Counted from the stretch's first letter, positions 15,235 through 25,086 are shown. The stretch is 64,000 nucleotides of DNA from Kitasatospora cineracea (GCF_003751605.1 NZ_RJVJ01000002.1:868001-932000); one strand, 5' to 3'. Notes: a model not told the origin generated them from the letters alone. Program-made: numbers and translations.

Positions 15235-17353
15235 CGGCTCCGCTCGGGGTGACGATCCGCAGGCCCGCCTCGTCCAGTTCGATGGCCAGTGGAGTGCCGT
15301 CCAGCGCCGCCTCGTTGAGCAGCGTCGCGCTGGAGAGGTGCCACAGCCGCAGCGTCCCGGCGGCGTCCCCGGCCGCGAGCAGCGCCTCGCCGTCGAACTC
15401 CTTGCCGACCACGGCCCGGACGGCCGCGCCGCCGCCGGTCAACTCGGCGGTCCGGCTGCCGTCCTGGACGTCCCAGACCAGCACCGTGCCGTCGCCCGCG
15501 CCCGCGATCACCACGGGGCGGCCGCCGATCTCGGCGAACGTCACCACCTCGGCGGGGCGGGGCAGTCCGGCGCAGACCGGGCCGGCCGCGCCGCTGCCCG
15601 CGTGCCACAGCCGCACCGTCAGGTCCTCCCCGGCGGTGGCCAGGATCGGCTGCCCGCCGGCCACCGTGGCGGCCAGCGCGGTGAACGGGCCGCGCCCGGT
15701 GGCGAAGCGGCGGCTGTCGGCGCCGGTGGCGGCGTCCCGGACGGAGAGCGCGCCGTCCCGCCCGGCCGAGGCCAGCAGCGGCTGCTCGCCGGGGGTGAAG
15801 GCGATCCCGGCGACCGGCCCGGCGTGCGGGACGGGCAGCGGCAGCGCGCTGCCGTCGGCCAGCCGGTGGCTGCGGACGGCGCCCGCGGCGGTGCCGCACA
15901 GCAGCAGGTCGGCGGTGAGGTCGAGGGTGTGCACCGGGCCGCCCTCGCCGGGCAGGTCGAGGAGTTGGCCGCCGGTGGGGGCGTCCCACACCGCGACCGA
16001 GCCGTCGCCGAAGCCGGCCGCCAGCACCGGGCGGCCGTGCAGGGTGCCGGCGGCCAGCGCGGCCAGCGGGCTGCCGGGGCGCCCGGCGGGCACCGCGGCG
16101 GTCGCGGGCCGGCCGGTGGCGGCCTCCCAGACGGTGATCCGGCCGGTCTCGTCGCCGGTGTAGAGCAGGCCCTCGACGGCGGCCAGGCCGGTGAGCCACT
16201 CGCCGGCCGGCCAGCCGTGCAGCGGGCGGCCGTCGTACACGTCCCAGGTGCGGACGGTGCCGTCCAGCGCGCAGGAGGCCAGCACCGGGCGGTCGTCCAG
16301 GGTGGTGAAGGCCAGGCCGGTCACCGTGCCGGTGTGGCCGTCGAGTTCGGCCACCGACTGGCCGGTGGCCAGGTCCCACAGCCGGATCCGGCGGTCCTGC
16401 CCGGCGGAGGCCAGCACGGCCTGGTTGTCGAGGGTGAGCACGGCCAGCGCCGCGACCTCGCCGCGGTGGCCGACCAGCAGGTGCATCAGCTCGCCGGTGC
16501 CCGCGTCCCAGACCCGGACGGTGCCGTCGGGGGAGGCCGCGGCCAGCAGGTCGACCCCGGCGCAGTGCGCGGCGCGCAGCGCGGTGGCGCCCCGGCCGCC
16601 GGTGGGCAGGGTGCCCAGCACCCGGCCGTCGTCGGCCCGGACGGCCCGCAGGTCGCCGGACTGCCCGGCCGAGAAGGCCACCGGGATGTCCCGGCAGACC
16701 AGCGCGGCGACGGCCTGCGCGCCCTCGCCGCCGGTGGTGCCGTGCGCGACCCGGCCGGTGGCGGCGTCCCAGACCTGGACCGAGCCGTCGGTGCTGCCGA
16801 CCGCGAACAGCGAGCGCCCGCCGGCCTCGCCGAGCGCGACGGCGGTGGGCGCCAGGCCGGCGTCGGCGTCGGAGCCGCCGAGCGGGGCGGCGTCGTCCAG
16901 CGCGGTGAGGCCGAACGCGCCGTCCTCCTCGACCAGCGCGTACGCGGCGCGGCCGGCCACGGTGCCGACGGCGGCGGCGCTGCGGGCGGTGCCGGCGGCG
17001 GGTTCGGTGCGGGCCAGCGCGGTGGCCAGCGCGGCCGGGGCGCCGGGCTCGCCGAGGGCCTGGCCGAGCAGCGCGGCGAGGACCGCGGCGGAGGCGGGCA
17101 GCGGGGCGGCGGTGCCGTCGGTCCACTGCCGGTCGGCCTGGCCGGGCTGGCCCTGGACGGTGAGCCGCCGCCCGGTGGCGGGGGTGCCGTCGGGGGCGGG
17201 GGCCTGGCCGGCGCCGGCCAGCACCCGGCGGATCAGCGCGGCGTCGATCCGGCCGGTCCGTTCGAGGTCGGCGCGGGTGGCGCGGAAGGCGCCGTCGGCG
17301 GTGATCACCAGTTCGCCGAGGGCGCCGTCTTCCAGTCGTACGCTTCCTGACAT
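15224..17353 (-). CDS. WD40 beta-propeller repeat protein
   Basis: The 709-residue protein is made mostly of WD40 repeats. At least ten blades are visible from about residue 160 to the end, each with a VRVWDAATG or IRLWDLATG-like closing strand and GH or G-rich turns, enough for two propellers or one large one. Residues 1-150 are a separate Ala/Gly-rich N-terminal region of unknown fold. There is no signal peptide or membrane segment. AGGAG precedes ATG 17353. Such proteins serve as scaffolds; its place directly upstream of the WXG100 cassette, on the same strand but across a 347-bp gap, makes an accessory role possible but unproven. Confidence 0.8.
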   Translation of the reverse strand: MSGSVRLEDGALGELVITADGAFRATRADLERTGRIDAALIRRVLAGAGQAPAPDGTPATGRRLTVQGQPGQADRQWTDGTAAPLPASAAVLAALLGQALGEPGAPAALATALARTEPAAGTARSAAAVGTVAGRAAYALVEEDGAFGLTALDDAAPLGGSDADAGLAPTAVALGEAGGRSLFAVGSTDGSVQVWDAATGRVAHGTTGGEGAQAVAALVCRDIPVAFSAGQSGDLRAVRADDGRVLGTLPTGGRGATALRAAHCAGVDLLAAASPDGTVRVWDAGTGELMHLLVGHRGEVAALAVLTLDNQAVLASAGQDRRIRLWDLATGQSVAELDGHTGTVTGLAFTTLDDRPVLASCALDGTVRTWDVYDGRPLHGWPAGEWLTGLAAVEGLLYTGDETGRITVWEAATGRPATAAVPAGRPGSPLAALAAGTLHGRPVLAAGFGDGSVAVWDAPTGGQLLDLPGEGGPVHTLDLTADLLLCGTAAGAVRSHRLADGSALPLPVPHAGPVAGIAFTPGEQPLLASAGRDGALSVRDAATGADSRRFATGRGPFTALAATVAGGQPILATAGEDLTVRLWHAGSGAAGPVCAGLPRPAEVVTFAEIGGRPVVIAGAGDGTVLVWDVQDGSRTAELTGGGAAVRAVVGKEFDGEALLAAGDAAGTLRLWHLSSATLLNEAALDGTPLAIELDEAGLRIVTPSGAVTL

Positions 17354-17398
17354 GTCGTCACTCCTGGTTCGGTGCGGGGAGTTTGGGGAGCCCCGGGG

Positions 17399-17968
17399 TC
17401 AGCAGAGGTCTTCCGGTACGAGTGTCGCGTGCACCGCGTCGTGCAGCCGGTGGGTGCGGGAGCTGCGGAACAGCGCGGGGCGGTAGCCGGCCCGGCGGAA
17501 GCCGATGGCGGCGCCGGTGAGCTGGCTGGGCATGTTGTCGGCGGCGGCGAAGGCGTCGATCCGGCGCAGGCCGATCCGTTCGAAGCCGAACCGGCAGACC
17601 AGCCGGAGCGCGGCCTTGGCGGTGCGCAGCCGGCGGTGCTCGGGCAGCAGCCAGACCGCGACCTCGGCGCACTCCTGCTCCGGGTCGAGGTTGACCAGCT
17701 CGGCCCAGCCGAGGGCCTCGCCGGTGTCGGCCGACTCGACGGCGAAGTAGGCGGCCCGGCCGGTCTCCCACAGCATCGGCGGGACGTCGGCGAGCCACTG
17801 CTCGGCGGCCGCGGCGTCCCGGTGCGGGACGACGGCCTGCAGGAACTCCCGCACCAGCGGGTCGTGGGTGCCGCGGTGCACCAGGGCCGCGTCGCCGGTG
17901 CGCGGTCTGCGCAGCACCAGCCCGTCGGCCGTCATCGGTTCGTCCCGCACTTCGGCGAGCGTCAGCAT
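17399..17968 (-). CDS. GNAT family N-acetyltransferase (RimJ/RimL type)
   Basis: The product has 189 residues starting at ATG 17968, chosen because GGGGGGAG lies 4-5 bp upstream; a longer frame to 18091 adds a Gly/Pro-rich leader with no ribosome site. The layout is that of a RimJ/RimL acetyltransferase: LVLRRPRTGDAALV at the start, a central strand AYFAVESADTGEALGWAEL, the acetyl-CoA binding region around LPEHRRLRTAKAALRL, and the C-terminal ADNMPSQLTGAAIGFRRAGY segment in which the Asn of the loop is typical. Substrate unknown. It ends 45 bp before the WD40 gene start on the same strand and could be co-transcribed with it. Confidence 0.85.
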   Translation of the reverse strand: MLTLAEVRDEPMTADGLVLRRPRTGDAALVHRGTHDPLVREFLQAVVPHRDAAAAEQWLADVPPMLWETGRAAYFAVESADTGEALGWAELVNLDPEQECAEVAVWLLPEHRRLRTAKAALRLVCRFGFERIGLRRIDAFAAADNMPSQLTGAAIGFRRAGYRPALFRSSRTHRLHDAVHATLVPEDLC

Positions 17969-18103
17969 CGCTCCCCCCGTCCCGCCTGCCCCGACCACCT
18001 CGCGGACGGCTCTCCCGGAGCCGCCCGGCGTACCCTCCCCCGCCGTCCGACCCGGCGTCAAGTCAGGCCCGCCCCCCGGGCGTTTGTGCACGTCAGCGGG
18101 ACG

Positions 18104-18532
18104 TTAGTGGAACGTGAGCGGGGCCGCGCAGACTCGGTCGTGGGGTTCGTCACTCCACGTCCCGCCGCCCACCCGGCCCACTCTTTCTCTCCCGGGCCGG
18201 GCGCCCCCGCTACGGGCGGCGGGACCCCCGCACCGATCGGGAGCGGCCCGCAGCCGGCTTTCGCCGTCGCGCTCCACGTACCGGGCCGGCCGCTGCTGGA
18301 AGGGCGACATGTCCTCCCGTTCGAGGTCCTCCCCGTACTCGTGCCAGTCCTCGTCCTCGCCTTCCTGGAGCCACAGGGGCGGTTCGGCGTCGAGCCCGGC
18401 GCGGACGTCGGACCGCTCGCGGACGCGCACGGGGCCGGGGGCTTGCGCGACGGCGGTCTCCGTGCCCTCCGGCACGTGCACGACTCGCGCGTACTGCCCG
18501 GGGACGGAGGATGAGCCGGAACCTCGCCGCAC
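18104..18532 (-). CDS. Small acidic hypothetical protein
   Basis: A 142-codon frame starts with GTG 18532, directly after the TGA of the ArsR-type gene, so translational coupling is possible though no clear ribosome site is seen. Codons have strong G/C third positions through residue about 95, including an acidic, Trp-containing stretch (WLQEGEDEDWHEYGED). The last 40 residues look less coding. A later GTG near VVHVPEGTE is an alternative start. Family not recognised. Confidence 0.4.
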   Translation of the reverse strand: MRRGSGSSSVPGQYARVVHVPEGTETAVAQAPGPVRVRERSDVRAGLDAEPPLWLQEGEDEDWHEYGEDLEREDMSPFQQRPARYVERDGESRLRAAPDRCGGPAARSGGARPGRERVGRVGGGTWSDEPHDRVCAAPLTFH

Positions 18533-19228
18533 TCAGTCGACGGTGACGCCGAACAGGTCGTACAGGGCACCGGCGCCGGGCGGGGTCACCCGGAGGGCGC
18601 GGCCGGTGCCCACGGGTTCGAGCCAGCCGGTGTCCACCGCGTGCGCGCGCAGCGCCGTGCCGAGGACGCCGGCCAGGTGGGGCCGGCGTTCGGTCCAGTC
18701 GAGGCAGCTGCGGACCATCGGGCGGGAGCCGCGGCGCGCCGGGTCCAGGTCGATGCCGATGCGGGCCAGCCAGGCGCGGCCCGGCGCGGTCACCGTCAGG
18801 CCGGTGTCGTCCGCGACGACGCCGCGCGCCAGCAGGGAGTCCGCGAGGGCGACGCCGAGGCGGCCGGCGAGGTGGTCGTAGCAGGTCCGGGCGCGCGCCT
18901 CGGCACTGCGGCGGACGCTGTCGCGCAGGTTGCGCGGGACGGGCGCGGCACCCGGTTCCGCCGCGAACGCCGCCATGTCCTCGACCAGCGCGGCGGTGCC
19001 GGGCCCGGCCAGCCGCAGGTAGCGGTGCCGGCCTTGGCGCTCCTCGGCCAGCAGCCCTCCGGCGACCAGCCGGGACAGCTGCTCGCTCGCGGTCGACGCC
19101 ACGACTCCCACGTGGTGGGCCAGTTCGCCCGCGGTCCAGGCGCGGCCGTCCAGCAGAGCGAGGCAGATCGCGGCCCGGGTGGGGTCGGCCAGCAGCCCGG
19201 CGAACCGGGCCAGGGGTGGTACGGACAT
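18533..19228 (-). CDS. ArsR-family winged-helix transcriptional regulator
   Basis: The 231-residue protein has a winged HTH in residues about 5-90: LADPTRAAICLALLDGRAWTAGELA, then a recognition helix region ASTASEQLSRLVAGGLL, then the wing around QGRHRYLRL. The C-terminal 130 residues form a second domain seen in many actinobacterial ArsR-like proteins (LDWTERRPHLAG), probably for dimerisation or ligand sensing. No Cys-rich metal site such as ELCVCDL is present, so metal sensing is unlikely. It is divergent from the P450-DinB gene with only 65 bp between the starts, so it probably regulates that pair and itself. Confidence 0.85.
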   Translation of the reverse strand: MSVPPLARFAGLLADPTRAAICLALLDGRAWTAGELAHHVGVVASTASEQLSRLVAGGLLAEERQGRHRYLRLAGPGTAALVEDMAAFAAEPGAAPVPRNLRDSVRRSAEARARTCYDHLAGRLGVALADSLLARGVVADDTGLTVTAPGRAWLARIGIDLDPARRGSRPMVRSCLDWTERRPHLAGVLGTALRAHAVDTGWLEPVGTGRALRVTPPGAGALYDLFGVTVD

Positions 19229-19293
19229 GCGGCCATCATCCCCCGGCCGCGGTTCGGCGGGCGTCGAAGTGTCCCGCGCCTAGCGTGGGCCGC

Positions 19294-20694
19294 ATGACGA
19301 TCTCCGACCCGTCCGTCCGCTCGCCCCGCGTCACCGCGTACGCCGACGCCCGCGCCGTGCTCGACCATCCGTTGCTGGTCCCCGAACCCGCCGGCGCCGC
19401 GGCCGGCGCGGCGGACCCGCCCGTCGGCTCACTGGCCTGGCTGCGCGCCTCCGTCGCCCGCTTCACCGGCGACCCGCAGGCGCACGCCCGGCGCCGCGCC
19501 CGCGCGGAGGCCGGGCTCGCCGGGCTGGACCCGCGCGACCTGCGCCAGGCCGCCGCCGGTTCACCGGTCGGCGCGGACGACCGGCACACCGTCGTCCGCC
19601 TCCTGGCCGAGGAGCTGGGCCTGCCGGACCCGGACGCCGTGGCCGAGGCGGTCGTGACGGTCTGCGCCGGGTACTTCGGCGAGGAACTGGATCCCGCTCG
19701 GGCGCAGGCCGCGGACGAAGCCGTCGCGTCGCTGCTCGCCCGGACCACCCGGCCCACCCGACCCGCCCGGCCCGCCCGGCCCGCCCGGCCTGCCGGGAAG
19801 GACGACGCGGACGGCACGGAGAGCACGGACGACGAGGACGGCACGGACGACACGGAGGCTGCCGCGCAGCGGATCGGGCTGCTGGTGCAGGCGTGCGACG
19901 CGACCGCCCGGCTGGTCGAGCACGCCCGCCGGGCCGCGCCGAACGGCCTCCCGCCGGGTGGCGCGGACGTCCTGCTCGCCGAGGTGCTGCGGCAGGACCC
20001 GCCGGTGACCGTGCTGCGCCGGCGGGCGCTGGCCGACGCCCGCGTGGGCGGGCTGGACCTCCGGGCCGGGGAGGTGGTGCTGGTCGACGTCGCCGCCGCG
20101 GCGCCGGACGCCCCCGCCGACGGCGCCCCGGACGGTCCGGCCCCGCTCGCCTTCGGCGCCGGCCCGCACCGCTGCCCGGGCCGGGCCCAGGCGGTGGCGC
20201 TCGCCGCCGGGCTGCTGGAGCGGGACGACCCGGCGGCGCAGGTCACCGGCGCGGTCGCCCGGGCGCTGGACCTCGCCGCGACCTGGACCGCCTGGGACGG
20301 GCGGCCGCTGGCGGTGGACGACCGCGTCCACACCCCGCACAAGGCGATCCGCCGGATCGCCGACCACCTGGTCGACCACCTCGCCGAGTTGGAGGCCCGC
20401 ATGGCCGGTCGGGAGCCGCAGCCGGACCACTGGCACGCGTCGGCGACCACCACCCCCGCCGACCTCGCGCCGTTCACCGCGGAGGACCTCGACGAGGCGC
20501 GCAGCCGCCTCGTCCGGCTCGGCCACGTCTGGGCCGACCGCCTCGGGTCGCTGAGCGACGCGCAGTTGGACCGCTCGCCCGGCCGGGGCTGGTCCTTCCG
20601 CCTGCTCGCCGCGCACGTCGCCGGTTCGCTGGACTACTACGCTGGGGCCGTCGGCCGCCCCGGCGCCGGCGCCGGCCCCGAGGGACGGGAATGA
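19294..20694 (+). CDS. Cytochrome P450-like protein fused to a DinB-like domain
   Basis: The 466-residue product starts at ATG 19294 (MTISDPSV). P450 hallmarks are present but compressed: an I-helix-like QACDATAR, an ExxR (E230, R233 in EVLRQDPP) and the haem-thiolate loop FGAGPHRCPG with Cys294. An insert of Pro/Arg repeats and Asp/Glu-rich sequence (about 150-190) interrupts the usual core, and the enzyme is shorter than the normal 400-residue P450 fold. Residues about 350-460 form a DinB/maleylpyruvate-isomerase-like helical bundle (HKAIRRIADHLVDHL, then LLAAHVAGSLDYY) whose His residues could bind metal. The stop overlaps the next start (ATGA). Substrate unknown; activity of the P450 part is uncertain. 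Confidence 0.75.
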   Translation: MTISDPSVRSPRVTAYADARAVLDHPLLVPEPAGAAAGAADPPVGSLAWLRASVARFTGDPQAHARRRARAEAGLAGLDPRDLRQAAAGSPVGADDRHTVVRLLAEELGLPDPDAVAEAVVTVCAGYFGEELDPARAQAADEAVASLLARTTRPTRPARPARPARPAGKDDADGTESTDDEDGTDDTEAAAQRIGLLVQACDATARLVEHARRAAPNGLPPGGADVLLAEVLRQDPPVTVLRRRALADARVGGLDLRAGEVVLVDVAAAAPDAPADGAPDGPAPLAFGAGPHRCPGRAQAVALAAGLLERDDPAAQVTGAVARALDLAATWTAWDGRPLAVDDRVHTPHKAIRRIADHLVDHLAELEARMAGREPQPDHWHASATTTPADLAPFTAEDLDEARSRLVRLGHVWADRLGSLSDAQLDRSPGRGWSFRLLAAHVAGSLDYYAGAVGRPGAGAGPEGRE

Positions 20695-21497
20695 GCACCG
20701 CCGGCGGTTCCGCCGCCGCCTTCCGCGAACTGCACCACCGTCCCGGCGCGCCGTTGCTGCTGCCGAACGCCTGGGACCACGCCTCCGCGGCCGCGCTGGC
20801 CGCGGCCGGTTTCCCCGCCGTCGGCACCACCAGCCTGGGCGTCGCCGCCGCGGCCGGGCTGCCGGACGGGGCCGGCCGGACCCGGGCCGAGACACTGCGG
20901 CTCGCACGCGGGATCGGTGGCGGGTCCTTCCTGCTCTCCGTCGACGTCGAGGGCGGCTTCAGCGACGATCCGGCCGAGGTCGCCGATCTCGCGGCGGAAC
21001 TCGCCGAGGCGGGCGCGGTCGGCGTCAACCTGGAGGACGGCCGCGCCGACGGCGGCCTCACCCCGCCGCGCCTGCACGCGGCGAAGATCAGCGCGGTCAA
21101 GTCGGCCGTGCCCCGGCTCTTCGTCAACGCCCGCACCGACACCCACTGGCTGGGCGGGGGGCGCGGCGCGGAGACGGCGCCCCGGCTGGCGGCCTACCGG
21201 GACGCGGGCGCGGACGGCGTCTTCGTGCCGGGCCTGACCGATCCGGCGGCCATCGCGGCGGCGGTGGATGCGACCGCGCTGCCGCTCAACGTCCTTGCCG
21301 CACCGGACGGGCCTTCGCTCACCCGCCTGGCCGGGCTCGGTGTGCGCCGGGTCAGTCTCGGCTCGCTGCTGTTCCGGCTCGCCCTCGGCGCGGCAGTGGA
21401 CACCGCGGTCGGCTTGCGCGCGAACGGCGTGCTCCCGCCGGCGCCCGCGGTCCCGGGCTACGCCGAGGTCCAGGCCCTGGCCTCGCCCGGGGACTGA
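20691..21497 (+). CDS. Isocitrate lyase/PEP mutase family protein
   Basis: The 268-residue product is a (beta/alpha)8 barrel of the PEP mutase/isocitrate lyase superfamily. Key segments are LLLPNAWDHASAAAL, VGTTSLGVAAAAGLPDG, the metal-binding SVDVEGGFSDDP (about 83-95), GVNLEDG (about 112-118) and NARTD. The K-K-C-G loop of true isocitrate lyases is absent, so it more likely acts on a small 2-oxo or 2-methyl acid, or catalyses a PEP mutase or oxaloacetate hydrolase-type reaction. ATG overlaps the TGA of the P450-DinB gene by four bases, so the two are translated together. Confidence 0.85.
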   Translation: MSTAGGSAAAFRELHHRPGAPLLLPNAWDHASAAALAAAGFPAVGTTSLGVAAAAGLPDGAGRTRAETLRLARGIGGGSFLLSVDVEGGFSDDPAEVADLAAELAEAGAVGVNLEDGRADGGLTPPRLHAAKISAVKSAVPRLFVNARTDTHWLGGGRGAETAPRLAAYRDAGADGVFVPGLTDPAAIAAAVDATALPLNVLAAPDGPSLTRLAGLGVRRVSLGSLLFRLALGAAVDTAVGLRANGVLPPAPAVPGYAEVQALASPGD

Positions 21498-21604
21498 GGG
21501 CCCACCGGCCCACCGGCTCCCCGCCACCGACCCGTCCGACCTGTTCGAAGGCGTGCCGGCGAGCGCGGGCCCCGGCGAGCTGCTGGCGCGGAGCCGGCGG
21601 AGCG

Positions 21605-23811
21605 TCAGTTCGCGGGTCCGGCCAGCCGCAGCTGCTCGTCCTCGACGATCCGCACCGCGAGCGCCCGGTCCGAGACGTCGACGGCCTCGGGGGCGGCCTC
21701 GGCGAGGTCGCTGCGGCGGGCGTACCGGTCGAACAACTCGGCCTTGCCCTTGAGGAGTTCGACCAGTCGGCGGTCCAGGCTGTCGGTGGCCAGCAGCCGG
21801 TGCACCCGGACCCGGCGGACCTGGCCCATCCGCTGGGCGCGGGCCACCGCCTGGTCCTCCAGGGTCGGCTTGAGCTGCGGCTCGCACAGCACCACCACGC
21901 TGGCGGCCTGCAGGTTGAGACCGATCCCGCCCGCCTGGATCTGGCAGAGCAGCACCGCGTGCCCGGCCGCCGCGGTGAACGCGTCGACCAGCTCCTGCCG
22001 CGCCTCGGCGGGCAGCGAACCCGCGACGGTGCCGGTGACGGCGGTGCCGAGCGCCCCGTGCACGGCGGCGAGCACCTCCCGGAAGTACGAGAACACCACC
22101 ACCTTGTGCCCCGACTCGGCGGCCTCGGCGACGAGTTCGCGCAGCCGCCGCAGCTTCGCCGAGTGCGCGGGCTCGGCGTACGCGGCGCGCCGCATCGCCA
22201 TGAAGTTGCCCTCGGCGACGGCCGCGGCGTACGCGGCCCGGTCCGGCCCGGACAGCTCGTCCCACTCGTCGACCCGCACCACGTCCGGGAGTTCGGTGAG
22301 CACGTCCTGCTGGTTGCGGCGCAGGTAGGCGGGGGCGACGGCGCGCCGGAAGGCCAGCGGGCCGAGCGCGCCGAGGCCGGCCGGCAGGTCGGTGAGCAGC
22401 TCGGGCTGGAGGTGGCCGATCAGGGTGCGGAACTCCTCGACCCGGTTCTCCATCGGGGTGCCGGTCAGGAACAGCACGTGCCCGGTACGGGCCGCCCACT
22501 CGGCGACCAGCCGGGTGCGGCGGGCCGCCGGGTTCTTCACGAAGTGCGCCTCGTCGACCACCAGCGCGGCCACCGGGTCGGCGGCCAGCGTGCGCAGCGA
22601 CTCGTACGTCGCCACCAGCACGCCGCCGCCAGCCAGCCAGCGCTCCCGGGCGGCCTCCCGCCCCGGGCCGTGGTAGCGGTGCGCGGCCAGCACCGTCCGC
22701 TCGGCGGTCTCCCGCTGCCAGTTGACCAGCACCGAGGCCGGGCACACCACCAGGAAGCGGTGCGGACCCCCGTCGGCCGCCAGGTGGGCCAGCACCGCCA
22801 GCGCCTGGACGGTCTTGCCCAGGCCCATCTCGTCGCCGATCACCACCTTCTTCCGGGCCAGCGCGAACCGGGCGCCGAACGCCTGGTAGCCGCGCAGCGA
22901 GACGGTGCAGCCCCGGTCGTCGAAGGGCTGCGCCCGCACCTGCTCGGCCAGGCCGTCCGGCAGGTGGCCCTCGGCCGCGGCCCGGCCGTCGGTGGCGGTC
23001 GGGCCGGCCAGCCGGCCCTCCTCGGCCAGCACCGACAGCTCGGCGTAGAACTCGGCGGCCCGGTGCTCGAACTCGACCCAGGTCTCCACCTCCCCCGCGG
23101 GCGGGCGCAGCAGGTCCGCGGACGCCTGGGCGAACCGCAGCGCCACCCCGTCCGCCTCCGCCCGCTCCCCCTCCTCCGCCAGCGACTCGACGGCCCGCCG
23201 GGCCCGTTCGCGCTTCTCCGTCCCCACCAGCAGCCCGCGCAGCCGGCCCCGCGCGTACTTCGCCTCCGCCAGCGGCCGCTCGTACCGGGCGTCCAGTCCG
23301 GCGGCCTCCGCCGCGGCCCGCCGGGCCCCGGCCCGGCCAGCACCAGCCGGTGCAGGGCGGCGACCAGCGCGGTGGCCTCCGCGTCCGGGTGCGCCGGGTC
23401 CAGCCGGACGGCGGTGCCCTCCTGCACGGCGGTGGCGATCTGCCCGGCCGCCGCCAGCAGCTGGGCGGCGGTGGGCCCGCCGATCCCCGGGATCCGCAGC
23501 AGGTCCTGCCGGGTCGCGCCGTGCACGGCCGCCACCGTGGCGTACCCGGCGCCGCGCAGCGTGCCGACCTGCAGCCGCCCCTCGGTGACGTCCTTCAGCC
23601 GCTCGACCGGTATCGCCTCCAGCTCGGCCCGCACCAGCCGCTCGAAGATCCGCCCGTGCGCCTGCGCCACCTCCCCGACCGCCGCCGCGTGGTCCGCCAC
23701 CAGCGCCCGCGCCGCCGCCCGCTGCCGCCCGGCCACCCCGAGGACCTCCCGGGCCCACCGCACACCCCGTCCCGCCACCCGCGTCTCCTCGCACTCACCC
23801 GGCCCGCCCAT
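21605..23811 (-). CDS. SNF2/Swi2-family DNA helicase, interrupted by one frameshift
   Basis: Two adjacent frames encode one protein. The first (ATG 23811 to about 23326) gives an N-terminal helical domain with a helix-hairpin-helix (LLRIPGIGGPTAAQLLAAAG). The second (about 23338 to 21605) gives the rest: DEMGLGKT (Walker A), DEAH, FLTGTPMEN, and the C-terminal RecA motifs including QAVARAQRMGQ. Adding one G to the GGGG run at 23326-23329 restores a continuous frame of about 736 residues, the usual length for this actinobacterial helicase. The lesion is a one-base loss in a G/C homopolymer, either real or a sequencing error. These ATPases translocate on double-stranded DNA. Downstream of the MerR-methyltransferase gene, same strand. 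Confidence 0.8.
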
Positions 23812-23936
23812 CCTGGCACCCCCCGCCGTCACCCCGACCGGCCCCCCGGGGACGGGCGCAGGGCGGTGGCGCGGCGGTGCGGGTCCGTCGCCGGTGCCGG
23901 GCACGGGCGGGGACGGGCGTCTCCCCGCGGGGCGGT

Positions 23937-25052
23937 TCAGGCCACGAGCAGGCGCAGGCCGAGCTCCGCCTCGTCGAGCGCGACGAGGTCGCGGTTGCGC
24001 TCGGCCCACCGGCCCGAGGCGAGGTCCTCGCGGAGGCCGTTCACCGCCCGCTGCTCGGCCGCCGGCCCGACCCTGGTCCACACCGACACCGCGCGGCGCA
24101 CCTGCTCGTCCAGGTACGCCTCGGGCCGGCGCCAGTGGGCCTCGAAGAAGCCGTCGGCGCAGTCCCACGGGACGGGCACCGGTTCCGCGCGGCCACCGAT
24201 CGCGCGGGTCATGTCGGCCAGTGAGGGCCGGTCGGCGAGCAGGCCGGCGAATTCGGGCAGGTAGTCGCGGGTGAGCCAGAACCGCTGGAGCCAGCCGGCC
24301 GTACTGGCGTCGTACGTGAACACCACCACCCGGCGGGCCACCCGCCGCATCTCGCGCAGCCCGGCGAGCGGGTCCGGCCAGTGGTGCACGGTGCTGACCG
24401 CCATCGCGGCGTCGAAGGACCGGTCCGCGAACGGCAGGCGCCCCGCGTCGGCGGCCACGCACGGCGCCGCGCCCGCGGGACGCTGCGCCCGCATGACCGC
24501 CGACGGTTCCACCGCCGTGACGTCGCGGTCCGGGGGTTCGTAGGAGCCGGTGCCGGCCCCGACGTTCAGGACCGTCCGGGCGTCCCCGAGCGCGTCCCAG
24601 ATCCTCGCGGCGATCCGCGGCTCGGTCCGCCGCGTCGCCGGGTAGGCGGACCCGATGACTTCGTACAACTGCGCGCCGAACACTTTCAGTTGCTCCTCCG
24701 GTGTCGTCCTGATCCCCAAGGCCCGCGCCTCCAGTTCCCGGTCGATGGCCGTCACCATGGCGGCCGTGCGGTCGCGCTGCTCCACCAGCAGGCCGCGCAG
24801 CCGGCGCAGGTGCGCGACCGCGTCGGCGGTCGGGTCGTCGACCAGGTCCGCGATCTCGCCCAGCCCGAAGCCCAGCCGCCGGTAGGCGAGCACCTCCCGC
24901 AGCCGCTCCACGTCGTCCGCCGAGTACGCCCGGTACCCGGCCGCGGTCCGCGCGGACGCCGGCACCAGGCCGATCTCGTCGTAGTGATGCAGGGTGCGGA
25001 CGCTCACCGCGGCCAGCTCGGCCACGCGTCCCACGGTCAGGTGTTCTTCCAC
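23937..25052 (-). CDS. MerR-family HTH regulator fused to a SAM-dependent methyltransferase
   Basis: The 371-residue product has an N-terminal MerR domain: LTVGRVAELAAVSVRTLHHYD, then YRAYSADDVERL, then a dimerisation coiled coil to about residue 115. A short bridge (TTPEEQLKVFG) recalls the start of TipA-type effector domains. Residues about 130-371 form a class I methyltransferase: motif I VLNVGAGTGSY, acidic end AVEPS, then ADAGRLPFADRSFDAAMAVSTVHHWPDP, close to UbiE/SAM-dependent type-11 enzymes. A methyltransferase in the effector position of a MerR regulator is unusual. The gene starts 34 bp downstream of the MFS exporter on the same strand, suggesting an operon. Confidence 0.85.
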   Translation of the reverse strand: MEEHLTVGRVAELAAVSVRTLHHYDEIGLVPASARTAAGYRAYSADDVERLREVLAYRRLGFGLGEIADLVDDPTADAVAHLRRLRGLLVEQRDRTAAMVTAIDRELEARALGIRTTPEEQLKVFGAQLYEVIGSAYPATRRTEPRIAARIWDALGDARTVLNVGAGTGSYEPPDRDVTAVEPSAVMRAQRPAGAAPCVAADAGRLPFADRSFDAAMAVSTVHHWPDPLAGLREMRRVARRVVVFTYDASTAGWLQRFWLTRDYLPEFAGLLADRPSLADMTRAIGGRAEPVPVPWDCADGFFEAHWRRPEAYLDEQVRRAVSVWTRVGPAAEQRAVNGLREDLASGRWAERNRDLVALDEAELGLRLLVA

Positions 25053-25086
25053 GCCACCGACGATGCGGCATCACGCCACGTGAGGG

